Shown here one piece after another: positions 1-9,303 of a stretch of 64,000 nt of DNA. The stretch covers positions 1 to 64,000 of the forward strand of contig DATJNA010000016.1 in assembly GCA_035508435.1 (NCBI GenBank), given 5' to 3'. Positions within the stretch are counted from its first letter, which is position 1. Every line of letters begins with the position of its first letter. The DNA comes from JASHVB01 sp035508435 (lineage in GTDB: Bacteria; Pseudomonadota; Alphaproteobacteria; Acetobacterales; Acetobacteraceae). A program made the translations under genes and the position numbers. Below the pieces are notes generated by a model. The model made no database searches. It was given only the letters and a program-made list of their open reading frames with translations, and was not told the DNA's origin.

Positions 1-136
1 CGACCGCGTGGCATTTTGTCACGCCGCGTCTCAGTGTCGAATTGGCGCCGGCAGTGATATCGTAGGGGAAACGCCGGCGGCCGGGGTGCGGAACTCAAGA
101 ATTTCGCAACGACCCACAGCACCGAGCAATCAGCAA

Positions 137-144
137 AATCATTG
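137..144. repeat. Target-site duplication, left copy
   Basis: AATCATTG directly abuts the left terminal inverted repeat. The same 8 bases follow the right end at 2858-2865. Removing the element and one copy restores the continuous pre-insertion sequence. Confidence 0.9.
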
Positions 145-163
145 GGTAGTGCGTCATTTTGAA
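145..163. repeat. Left terminal inverted repeat of the IS
   Basis: These 19 bases are the exact reverse complement of 2839-2857. The transposase stop codon (154-156) lies inside this repeat, so the gene runs into the element tip. Confidence 0.92.
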
Positions 164-1032
164 TTTCTCACTTTGTAGACGCGTGGCCGGTTCACGGCTG
201 GCGCGGCTGCGTCGATCAGCGCTACGACGTCCATCATGGTCCAGAGGGTCGGAGACAGCCCCGCTGCCATAGCCGGGGTGCAGCGCAGCGTCTTGTGGAT
301 GCGAACGAAGTTGTGGAACACGGCATAGAGGCTGACCATGTGGGCGTGGTTCTCGGCCTTCTTGCTGAACGCATTAGTCAACCGGGTGAAGCGGCGCATC
401 CCCATCCGGAAATTCAGGTTCTGGCGTTCAGCATATGACGTGCTGATATGGTCAGGATTGGGCTTGCCTTCGACTCGGCGCTTTTCGGCGCCGACGCAAA
501 CGCCCGGGCTATAGCGGCCAGGAGAAGCCGGACCTTCGCCGTACTGCTTCACCAGCATAGCGCAGTCGATGTCCGCGCCGAACGCGCCCTCAACCGCTTC
601 AAGGTAGGTGCGGTGACCGTCCGTGGTCATCTGCGCCCGGTTGGCAAGGCGATCAGCAACGTCCAGCATGAAGGCGTTGGCATACTCCGCATCCCGACCA
701 CCGACCGCATAAGCAATGATGAGCTTGCTGTCCGCGTCCAGCCTCATCCACGTCCAGATGTCGCCAGCGCCTTCCGGCGCGGCCTTGGCGGTCGCCACGT
801 TCCGCTGCTTGCAGTGAACGAAACACCATGCCTCATCGCATTGGACCCGCTTAGAACGGACGTTGCGCACCGTCTTGTCGTGAAACTCGGCGCATGCCTT
901 CCCGGCATCTTCCAACAGCTTGGCGACGGCGTTGAATGACACGTCGCAGACCCGCGCCGTGGACTGCATGGACGACCCCTCGCACAGCATGCTGAGGATT
1001 TGGGCGCGCTTGGTCGCTGGGAGCTTGTTCAT
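154..1032 (-). CDS. IS1-family DDE transposase
   Basis: This 292-residue transposase should catalyse movement of the surrounding element. The N-terminal region carries a helix-turn-helix-like segment (about residues 20-45, CEGSSMQSTARVCDVSFNAV). The DDE core is visible as D66 (in QCDEAW), D138 (in MTTDGH) and E202 (in SYAERQNLN). The C-terminal stretch with RRFTRLTNAFSKK is typical of IS1 InsB-like proteins. It is one uninterrupted frame, unlike classical IS1, which needs a -1 frameshift between insA and insB. I chose the start MNKLPATKR from remembered family members; upstream in-frame ATGs at 1041 and 1056 are possible. It is divergent from the P63C gene, and all catalytic residues look intact. 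Confidence 0.92.
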   Translation of the reverse strand: MNKLPATKRAQILSMLCEGSSMQSTARVCDVSFNAVAKLLEDAGKACAEFHDKTVRNVRSKRVQCDEAWCFVHCKQRNVATAKAAPEGAGDIWTWMRLDADSKLIIAYAVGGRDAEYANAFMLDVADRLANRAQMTTDGHRTYLEAVEGAFGADIDCAMLVKQYGEGPASPGRYSPGVCVGAEKRRVEGKPNPDHISTSYAERQNLNFRMGMRRFTRLTNAFSKKAENHAHMVSLYAVFHNFVRIHKTLRCTPAMAAGLSPTLWTMMDVVALIDAAAPAVNRPRVYKVRNSK

Positions 1033-1157
1033 GGCGCCCATGATATGAAATCCCATGCTTGGCGTCAAGGGAATATTGCATGCATAACAAGAAACATGCT
1101 TGCATAATCCACGGGAGCCAGCCATAAAGCAAGCATCGCATATGGCAGGAGTGAGTA

Positions 1158-2204
1158 ATGGAAGGCATACGAGGCGAAAAACCAGAACCCAAGGGCCGCG
1201 CCCGTGGCGGCCAAGCGCGCGCGGACAAGCTGACCCCAGCAGCACGGGCAGACATCGCCAAAAAAGCCGCCGCTGCTCGATGGCACGGCCCGGCGCTGCG
1301 AGCGACGCATGGTTCAGACGACCATCCCCTTAAAATCGGGGAAATCGAGATTCCCTGTTATGTGCTTGAGGACGGGACGAGAGTTCTGTCGCAGCGCGGC
1401 GTCGTCGGCGGATTAGGTATGCGGTACGGGTCCCGGGTGGGTGGCGCTGATCGTCTCACCGGATTTTTGAGCGGAAGTCGCATTTCCCCGTTTGTTTCCA
1501 GCGAGTTGCTGGCGCTGATCGGCAATCCGATAAGGTTCAGGCATCCTGGCGGCGGCAACCTCGCCTTCGGGTATCCAGCTACGATTTTGGCAGATATTTG
1601 TGATGCAGTGCTGGCAGCGAGAAAGGCTGGTGCGCTTCAAAAACAACAAGAACATATCGCCGATCAATCGGAAACACTCGTGCGTGGATTCGCTAGAGTT
1701 GGTATCATCGCGCTTGTTGATGAAGCTACAGGCTATCAGCGCGACCGCGCTAAAGATGCGCTGGAGAAAATACTAGCCGCCTTCATTACGAAGGAATTAC
1801 AGCCATATGTTCCAACATTCCCATCCGAGTACTACGAACAGATATTTCGTCTACGGGGCCTTGACTATCCAACCGGTTCGGTTAAGCGGCCACAATACTT
1901 TGGTGTTCTGACGAACGACATAGTGTATAAGCGTTTAGCACCAGGGGTCCTGGAAGAACTAAAGAAAATCACACCAAGGTCTGAGAGTGGGCTTCATAAA
2001 GACAGGTTGTTTCAGCGCCTCACATCAAATAAAGGATATCCGAAGCTCCGGGAACTGCTGGGGTCCGTCGTAACGATTATGTCGTTTAGCCAGGACTGGC
2101 ACGATTTTATGGCCAAGCTAAATCATCGCCATCCCCGCTATGACGATCAGATGCGACTTCCGTTGGACTATCAGCCGGATGCTGACCAGGGCACAGGTCT
2201 CTAA
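1158..2204 (+). CDS. P63C domain-containing protein (IS passenger)
   Basis: This 348-residue protein has a basic N-terminal motif (about residues 15-43, containing GGQARADKLT and KKAAAARW), a middle region and a C-terminal P63C-type domain from about residue 215. That domain is recognised from the pattern around FPSEYYEQIFRLRGL, KRPQYFGVLTNDIVYKRL and HKDRLFQRLT. P63C is a domain of unknown function found in phage and bacterial proteins. The ATG at 1158 has a purine-rich ribosome site (CAGGAG) a few bases upstream. The gene is visibly more AT-rich than the chromosomal genes nearby, consistent with transfer. It lies inside the IS, so it is cargo. Its role in transposition or host fitness is unknown. 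Confidence 0.8.
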   Translation: MEGIRGEKPEPKGRARGGQARADKLTPAARADIAKKAAAARWHGPALRATHGSDDHPLKIGEIEIPCYVLEDGTRVLSQRGVVGGLGMRYGSRVGGADRLTGFLSGSRISPFVSSELLALIGNPIRFRHPGGGNLAFGYPATILADICDAVLAARKAGALQKQQEHIADQSETLVRGFARVGIIALVDEATGYQRDRAKDALEKILAAFITKELQPYVPTFPSEYYEQIFRLRGLDYPTGSVKRPQYFGVLTNDIVYKRLAPGVLEELKKITPRSESGLHKDRLFQRLTSNKGYPKLRELLGSVVTIMSFSQDWHDFMAKLNHRHPRYDDQMRLPLDYQPDADQGTGL

Positions 2205-2434
2205 TTTCGTTCCCACCGCTTCACCGCCGCCTTCCGGGCGATCTCCTTCCGCTGCTCGGCCGTCAGCGCCTTCGCGCGAGCCGCCCCGCCGAGCTTCCCG
2301 AGTTGGGCGGCAGGTGACGGCGCGGGCGCGTCCTCCAGGTCCTCCGGTTCCTCGCCCGTGAGGATGCGCATCACCTTCACGGCGTTGCCGATCACATCGG
2401 CGGGGCGGCGCTCGCCTCGGGGGCCTCGGGGCAT
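2201..2434 (-). CDS. Small basic protein, IS passenger
   Basis: This 77-residue protein has a variable acidic/Pro-rich middle and a basic C-terminal motif (GGAARAKALT followed by IARKAAVKRW). The same motif type sits at the N terminus of the P63C protein in this element, so the two may share a partner or a nucleic-acid contact; that is inference. Its start codon overlaps the stop of the upstream 104-residue gene as TAATG, so translation is probably coupled. Its 3' end overlaps the convergent P63C gene by 4 bp. No enzymatic domain is visible. Confidence 0.65.
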   Translation of the reverse strand: MPRGPRGERRPADVIGNAVKVMRILTGEEPEDLEDAPAPSPAAQLGKLGGAARAKALTAEQRKEIARKAAVKRWERN

Positions 2435-2748
2435 TATCTGGCCCTCAATGCAGGATCATTGGCATTGTCTAGCCGGAATTTAGCGCTCGCGCGGGCGTGT
2501 TCGGTGAACCGGTCGGGAAATCCCAGGACTCCAGCTTCGAGCGACCAACCCTTCAACCCCGCGCGCAAGAGGCGTAAAAAGCCACTCTGGATTTCTGCGC
2601 TATGCATCAAACGTTCCATCGCGCCGACAGTCCCGTGGAGGGCGCGCATCTGCTCGAAACGCCCGCCGTGGCAGCCTGCTGCTACGCACCGCCTCGTTGC
2701 TTCTTCCACCCAAGCCTCAAGCGGATCGTCTGCTCGCCGTATGGCCAT
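2434..2748 (-). CDS. Hypothetical protein, IS passenger
   Basis: This 104-residue protein of unknown function lies near the right end of the IS. It looks mostly helical, begins MAIRRADDPLEAWVEEATRR and has no recognisable domain, signal peptide or membrane segment. It is transcribed ahead of, and translationally coupled to, the 77-residue gene through a one-base stop/start overlap. Position inside the inverted repeats makes it cargo rather than a host gene. It could be accessory to transposition or simply hitchhiking. Confidence 0.55.
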   Translation of the reverse strand: MAIRRADDPLEAWVEEATRRCVAAGCHGGRFEQMRALHGTVGAMERLMHSAEIQSGFLRLLRAGLKGWSLEAGVLGFPDRFTEHARASAKFRLDNANDPALRAR

Positions 2749-2838
2749 GGCTCACCTGACAAGTTGCTTACCGCCAAGCATAGCAAAAGCCACACGTAGC
2801 GGGAAGCGTCCGGCCAAGCTGGTCTCCTTCTTGGGATT

Positions 2839-2857
2839 TTCAAAATGACGCACTACC
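2839..2857. repeat. Right terminal inverted repeat of the IS
   Basis: Exact reverse complement of 145-163 over 19 bases. It is followed at once by the second AATCATTG target duplication (2858-2865). Confidence 0.92.
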
Positions 2858-2865
2858 AATCATTG
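2858..2865. repeat. Target-site duplication, right copy
   Basis: AATCATTG, identical to 137-144, directly outside the right terminal inverted repeat. Confidence 0.9.
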
Positions 2866-3261
2866 GCGTGCTTCCCGGTCGGAAATAGCATAGGAGCTAA
2901 ACTGGCTGGAATACTTTGCGTCGGAATTTTCGCATTTGTAAGCCGAGTCTCCCTTCATCTTATACCAACCCGCGTAAAGGTTGACTCATACGCGGCCACC
3001 AACTGATAGGCTTTTCAAACGTTTAGCCGAGCCGTCATGAGTCAATCTTTATGTGACCTGGTATTAAATCACTTACTATTCTATCCGCGCGGAGCAAATT
3101 CCGACACTTGCATCTTCCAGCCGCCTGCGGACGCCGCCTCGGCCCGAGCACTCAATGATCGCCCTTGGCAATCTCGGGCTCCGGCGGTCCATCTGGAGGG
3201 GAGCAGCACCACAAGCCCCCTCTGCAACGGCAGGCGTCAGCGCAACCGGTTCAGCCTCACT
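2866..3261. other. Gene-less stretch between IS and rpoD
   Basis: About 400 bp with no convincing gene. It is more AT-rich than the rest of the window. It holds the MITE-like inverted repeat at 2963-3063; otherwise I recognise nothing. Short open frames here have no family resemblance. It lies downstream of rpoD, but I see no hairpin with a T-run. Confidence 0.6.
2963..3063. mobile_element. MITE-like inverted-repeat element
   Basis: A ~26-bp imperfect inverted repeat bounds about 97 bp. The left arm starts CCAACCCGCGTAAAGG at 2965 and continues to GACTCAT (2989). The right arm starts ATGAGTCAATC at 3037 and ends GACCTGG at 3061. About 20 of 26 positions pair. Both ends are flanked by the dinucleotide TA (2963-2964, 3062-3063), the duplication left by IS630/Tc1-type transposases. 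There is no coding capacity, so it would be non-autonomous. Confidence 0.55.
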
Positions 3262-5223
<1,962 letters not shown>

Positions 5224-5280
5224 CGCTAGAGGCTCTCCTTCAGTCGTCGAGGCGCCGCGCCGGGCGCGCTGCCTCCTGGA

Positions 5281-7092
5281 TCACGCAGCAAGTTCCACCC
5301 CGTCGGGTTCGCCGGCCATGACTTTGATGAGGGCCGCTTTCAGCGACAGGGCCCGGCGTTGGGTTTCCTCCGTGAGGTTCGTTGCGGCTTCTGTCTCGGC
5401 CAATTTCACCTCTTCACGCAGATGGTCCAGGTTGAGGAACCCGAAAATGTGCCACCATCCGGCTTCGGCCTCCGCGGGCATCGCGGCGGGGAGCACACAA
5501 GCGGGCAGCGGCACAGGAGCGGCTGCCAGGACTTGCGCCATCTCCGCCTGCAATCCAGACATCGTGAGGTGATCGATCAAGGCGCGGGAGTCAAGCACAT
5601 CGGCCAGATCGGCCCAGGCGCGAACTGCCTCGCGCAGCCGCGCCAGCGGGGCCGGCAGGGCCATCGCGGCATAGGCGTGATCCACGTCGGGCAACAGCAC
5701 CGGATGATGCAGCAGGATCGCCGTGAGAATGCGGGCGCGCTCGTGGTCGGTGTCGCTCGCCGAGGGGCGCGGGCGCGGCATGCTGCGAGGTGGCGCCGAG
5801 CGATAGGCGCCGCCGATTTTGGTCACACGCCCGGCGCGGCGGTCGGCGTAGAACCGGCCGCGCAACGCATTCAGGTATTCGTCGGACAGCGCCTTGTCCG
5901 CGATGCGACGGGCTGCCTGGTCCAGCCGCGTACGGAAGGCGGCACGTTGCTCGGGCGTGGCATCGCCGGCAGCCTCGCGCAGCAGGTCGTACAGCGCGTC
6001 CGCGAGCGGGCGGGCAGCGGTCAGCACGGCCTCGCATCCGCCGGGGCCCTGGCGGCGCACCAGCGTGTCGGGATCCTCACCGCCCGGCAGCGTGGCGATC
6101 CGCAACGTGCGGTCAGGCGCGAGCAATGGCAGGGCAAGCTCGGCAGCGCGGGCGGCGGCGCGGGCGCCGGCGGCGTCACCGTCGAAGCACAGCACCGGCT
6201 CGGGCGAGATACGCCACAGTTCCGACAATTGCTCTTCTGTCAGCGCGGTGCCCAGCGGGGCGACGGCGCCGCCGAACCCGGCCTGGTGCAGGGCGATCAC
6301 GTCCATATAGCCCTCGACCACCACCAGCCGCGCGCCGCCGCGCACCGCCTCCCGCGCCAGGTCGAGCGCGTAGAGATTGCGGCGCTTGGAGAACAGGTCG
6401 GTCTCCGGACCATTGAGATATTTGGGCTGACCATCGCCGAGAATACGGCCTCCAAAGCTGATCACCCGACCGCGGCGGTCCCGGATCGGGAACATCACGC
6501 GGTTGTAGAACAGATCATAGATGCGGCCGGTTTCATCATCGCGTCGCATCAGGCCGGCTTCGACCAGCCGGTCGGCGGTGATGCCGTCGCGGGCAAGGCC
6601 GGCCGCCAGCGCCCCACGCCCCTCGCCGGACCAGCCGAGTCCGAACTGGCGGATGGTCGCCTCGCTGAGGCCGCGGCCGCGGAGATAGGCGAGCGCGTGC
6701 CGCCCTTCCGGCAGATAAAGCCGGCGCTGGTAGCTGTCCTGCGCCGCCTGCAACACCGCGGCCAGGTCGTGCCGGCGTTGCTCGACCTCCGCGGCCTCGG
6801 GGGACGGTAGCGGTACCTGCAACCCAGCCTCGGCGGCAAGCTGCTGCACCGCCTCCATGAAACCCGCGCCCTGGGTCTGCATGACGAAGGTGATGGCATC
6901 GCCATGAGCGCCGCAGCCGAAGCAATGGTAGCCGTCCTCGTAGACGTAGAAGCTCGGCGTCTTCTCGTTGTGGAACGGGCAGCAGCCTTTCATTTGCCGC
7001 CCGGACCGCGCCAGCTTCACCCGCCGCCCGACCACCGCCGCGAGCGGGGTGCGGCTGCGGAGCTCTTCCAGGAAGCCGGGTGAGAGGGCCAT
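5281..7092 (-). CDS. dnaG: DNA primase DnaG
   Basis: This 603-residue primase makes RNA primers for replication. The N-terminal CHC2 zinc-binding domain is intact (C38, H41, C57, C60 in GCCPFHNEK and YHCFGCGAHGD). The TOPRIM catalytic region follows (VVEGYMDVIALHQAGFGG, then CFDGDAAGARAA), and the C-terminal part would bind DnaB helicase. The start is taken at MALSPGFLEELR because primase homology begins there; the open frame extends far upstream without family resemblance. It lies between yqeY and rpoD on the same strand, with a long spacer after yqeY that may carry its own promoter. Confidence 0.97.
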   Translation of the reverse strand: MALSPGFLEELRSRTPLAAVVGRRVKLARSGRQMKGCCPFHNEKTPSFYVYEDGYHCFGCGAHGDAITFVMQTQGAGFMEAVQQLAAEAGLQVPLPSPEAAEVEQRRHDLAAVLQAAQDSYQRRLYLPEGRHALAYLRGRGLSEATIRQFGLGWSGEGRGALAAGLARDGITADRLVEAGLMRRDDETGRIYDLFYNRVMFPIRDRRGRVISFGGRILGDGQPKYLNGPETDLFSKRRNLYALDLAREAVRGGARLVVVEGYMDVIALHQAGFGGAVAPLGTALTEEQLSELWRISPEPVLCFDGDAAGARAAARAAELALPLLAPDRTLRIATLPGGEDPDTLVRRQGPGGCEAVLTAARPLADALYDLLREAAGDATPEQRAAFRTRLDQAARRIADKALSDEYLNALRGRFYADRRAGRVTKIGGAYRSAPPRSMPRPRPSASDTDHERARILTAILLHHPVLLPDVDHAYAAMALPAPLARLREAVRAWADLADVLDSRALIDHLTMSGLQAEMAQVLAAAPVPLPACVLPAAMPAEAEAGWWHIFGFLNLDHLREEVKLAETEAATNLTEETQRRALSLKAALIKVMAGEPDGVELAA

Positions 7093-7629
7093 GCGCCGCC
7101 TACCGTCCCCAGAGGCCCGGACCGCCCACGGCCCGCGTCGCTGTGCCTTGCGCCGGGAGGGGCATTGGCGTGGCACGACAATTTGCGCCGCCAGGCAGCG
7201 ATGTGCTGGCCGTGCCAAGGCAAGAGTCAACCCAGATGCACGCAGATGGCTGCAAATGAACGCGAGCGGGCCGGCGCCCGGCATGACGCCGCGAGCATTC
7301 AGCCGGCTGATCGCTGATTGCGGGTTGCCACCGTCCTGACGGCCGACCCGCGGTTGGATGAACCAGCGGCTCCGGAGCGGCAGGGCCGGGGAGCTTGTTC
7401 GCCTGGTTGCCTGCCAGCCAGGCAACGCCATCGGTCCGTGGCCCATTGGCGTTCATTTGCCGCCATTTGCGTGCATTTGCGTTGCTTCTTTCTTGCGGCG
7501 CCGCGCGCCGCACTGGTCGCCAGGCCAGCGCCATGTCCTGCGCGCGACCATCTGGCACTGGCGCGGCACAAACCTCATGGCGCAGGCGCCCTACCGCAGA
7601 CGGCGATGTCCCGGCACGGCCAGCCACGC
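7093..7629. other. yqeY-dnaG spacer with long inverted repeat
   Basis: 537 bp without a credible gene. It contains two arms of an imperfect inverted repeat, 7229-7263 and 7449-7483, pairing at about 31 of 35 positions and built around GCGTTCATTTGC and GCGTGCAT motifs. The arms are about 185 bp apart. Such ATTTGCGTGCATTTGCG-type sequences recur between genes in many bacteria. The dnaG promoter probably lies here, but I cannot place it. Confidence 0.55.
7229..7483. repeat. Imperfect 35-bp inverted repeat pair
   Basis: The reverse complement of 7229-7263 matches 7449-7483 at about 31 of 35 positions. Within each arm a shorter motif (ATTTGC / GTGCAT) is itself repeated. The arms could form a large cruciform or RNA stem, or mark a degraded small mobile element. 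Confidence 0.6.
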
Positions 7630-8085
7630 TCACGATAGCCGCGCCTTCACCAGCGGCCCCGCCTTGGCCATGTCCAGGGTGGCGCCGTGCTTCGCCCGCA
7701 GCACCGCCATCACTTTGCCCATGTCCTTGATATTGGCCGCGCCGGTCTCCGCCATCGCCGCATCGATCGCCTGCGCCACCGCGGCCGCGTCCATCTGGCG
7801 CGGCAGGAAGTGCTCGATCACGCCGATCTCGGCTTCCTCCTTGTCCACCAGGTCCTGGCGGTGGCCCTGGCGGTACAGCTCGACGGATTCGCGGCGCGAT
7901 TTCACCATGCCGCGCAGCATGGCGACGACCTCGTCATCCGGCACCTTGTCGATCCCCTTGGGACGGGCGGCAATGTCGACGTCCTTCAGCCGGGCGAGGA
8001 TCATGCGCAGCGTGGAAGTGCGCGCCGCGGTGCCGGCCTTCATCGACTGCTTCAGCGCCTCGGTGAATTGCTCGCGCAGCGCCAT
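7630..8085 (-). CDS. GatB/YqeY domain-containing protein
   Basis: This 151-residue protein is a full-length YqeY-type protein, resembling the C-terminal tRNA-contacting domain of GatB (the amidotransferase that makes Gln-tRNA or Asn-tRNA). Family marks are MALREQFTEALKQSMKAG at the start, LRMILARLKDVDIA and the KDMGKVMAVLRAKHG segment near the end. Stand-alone YqeY proteins have no firmly established function; a role linked to tRNA charging is inferred from the domain. It precedes dnaG and rpoD on the same strand, a common alphaproteobacterial order. Confidence 0.93.
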   Translation of the reverse strand: MALREQFTEALKQSMKAGTAARTSTLRMILARLKDVDIAARPKGIDKVPDDEVVAMLRGMVKSRRESVELYRQGHRQDLVDKEEAEIGVIEHFLPRQMDAAAVAQAIDAAMAETGAANIKDMGKVMAVLRAKHGATLDMAKAGPLVKARLS

Positions 8086-8104
8086 GGCGACCTCCGGTCA
8101 AAAA

Positions 8105-8596
8105 CTACCCCTCTACTATAGGGGGACTCCAGCCTTCCGGGGTGTCGTGATCCGGATGCTGCCGGTTGCTCCGGTTCCGCGCCGGCAACTGATCGGAGGT
8201 GGTGTCGGGCAACCGCCCTGGCATCAGCTCGGCGATCCAGGGAAGCCGGCTTTCGGCGCCGAAATTCCGCCGCGGCGGCACGGCGGCGGGATTGTCCAGG
8301 CTGCCGATGGTCACTTCCATATGCGCCGCGTCCGGATAGCGGAAGGTCAGCGGCGTGCCACAGGCGGCGCAGAAATCGCGATAGGCGGAAGGTGAGCTGC
8401 GGAACGCCGCCGGCGTGCCGCGGGTCCAGACCACGTCCGCCTTGGCCAGCTTGGCCAGGGCGGCGAATGGCCCGCCCACCGCCTTCTGGCACATGCGGCA
8501 GTGGCAGACGCTGCCCTCCGGCATGGCGTACAACGCATAACGCACGGCACCGCATTGGCAGCCGCCGGTCGCAACGGGGGTTCGAGTTTCGGACAT
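8105..8596 (-). CDS. GFA family (glutathione-dependent formaldehyde-activating type) protein
   Basis: This 163-residue GFA/CENP-V-fold protein carries the zinc-binding cysteines expected for the family: GGCQCGAVRY near residue 12, CHCRMCQKA near 32 and CAACGTPL near 80. The founding enzyme catalyses addition of glutathione to formaldehyde, but most family members have no assigned substrate, so only the family is called. The start at 8596 is supported by a strong ribosome site (AGGAGGAGG, about 4 bases upstream). It lies just upstream of yqeY on the same strand, 19 bp away. The C-terminal ~40 residues are low-complexity and variable. Confidence 0.88.
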   Translation of the reverse strand: MSETRTPVATGGCQCGAVRYALYAMPEGSVCHCRMCQKAVGGPFAALAKLAKADVVWTRGTPAAFRSSPSAYRDFCAACGTPLTFRYPDAAHMEVTIGSLDNPAAVPPRRNFGAESRLPWIAELMPGRLPDTTSDQLPARNRSNRQHPDHDTPEGWSPPIVEG

Positions 8597-9303
8597 GGCC
8601 TCCTCCTGCTTCCGCGAACGTCTCTCACCGGCCTTCGGTGGCTGAATGGAGCACCAGAAATCGTAGTCCCGCCATGGCGGCGGCGGCCACTTTCCAGGCT
8701 GGGCCCGTGCCGGGTTTCGGCAGTGATCGCAACGAACTTGAACTATGACAATGTGTGCGTTGTCGCCCACTGCGGCGCTGACCCGGAATTCGAAAGTGGT
8801 GTGCGGCACGGCTGGCCCGAGCCACGCCGCTGGACTGCATAGCTGTGCGGCGGCCGTGGCGTCGGCATCCCGCGCATGCTGTTGCGACATCAGACCGATG
8901 ATGATCGTCCGGTACGAGCTGGAATTGTGGCCGCGGCTGCCGCAACCTGGCTGACGGTCGTTCCCAGTGATGTGCCAGAGCCGGTTGCTGTCCTCCTGCT
9001 GGCAACCGGATTGCCTGGCGTTGCAGCGGTAAGGCGGCGGCGCATTGCTGTCATTCCCGGGCGGTTTCCTCGCAGAGCCCGCTACCGGAACCGCTACCAA
9101 AGGCCGGCACGATCCGATCGGCCGCCTGGCGGACGATTTCCGACAGATCGTGTGGTGACCCCAATCAGGGGGCGCGGGCGTTGGTCAGGCAATTAACTGA
9201 TTCCAGTTAATATGATTGACATAGCGCCGCCTTCGTGGTAGACAACCCGTGCCGGAGCGCCAACCGCCTCCATCGCATTCAACCCAGCAGCAACCCGCGT
9301 CCC
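8597..9303. other. Gene-poor stretch with possible decayed gene
   Basis: About 700 bp with no intact gene that I can support. The only recognisable signal is a PEP-CTERM-like tail on the plus strand near 8972-9043 (separate entry). Open frames on the minus strand that extend the GFA gene upstream lack family resemblance and a ribosome site. Confidence 0.5.
8876..9196 (+). pseudogene. Possible PEP-CTERM protein remnant
   Basis: In this frame the sequence VPEPVAVLLLATGLPG followed by VAAVRRRR (8972-9043) has the three parts of a PEP-CTERM sorting signal: a Pro-Glu-Pro box, a hydrophobic helix and an arginine cluster. In real PEP-CTERM proteins this is the extreme C terminus. Here the frame runs about 50 codons past it, and no secreted-protein body with a signal peptide is found upstream in the same frame. 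A frameshifted, decayed gene would explain this; chance is also possible, since short hydrophobic-plus-Arg stretches arise easily in GC-rich DNA. Confidence 0.3.

Larger units (their letters stand above)
145..2857. mobile_element. IS1-family element with passenger genes
   Basis: The two ends are perfect 19-bp inverted repeats (145-163 and 2839-2857, outer bases GGTAGTGCGTCATTTTGAA). They are flanked by an identical 8-bp direct repeat AATCATTG at 137-144 and 2858-2865, which is a target-site duplication. Inside are an IS1-type transposase (minus), a P63C-domain gene (plus) and two coupled small genes (minus). The element is about 2.7 kb, against about 0.8 kb for classical IS1, so some 1.8 kb is cargo. 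An 8-bp duplication fits the IS1 family. The intact ends, duplication and transposase suggest recent, possibly still mobile, insertion. No antibiotic-resistance or other known accessory gene is seen in the cargo. Confidence 0.93.

Noticed and set aside
1158..2748. Prophage remnant suggested by the P63C gene
   Set aside because: P63C occurs in phages, but here the gene is bounded by IS ends and no other phage gene is present.
145..2857. Composite transposon
   Set aside because: There is a single transposase and one pair of short ends, not two flanking IS copies.
7093..7446. N-terminal extension of DnaG to 7446
   Set aside because: Low-complexity Arg-rich sequence over an intergenic inverted repeat; primase homology begins at 7092.
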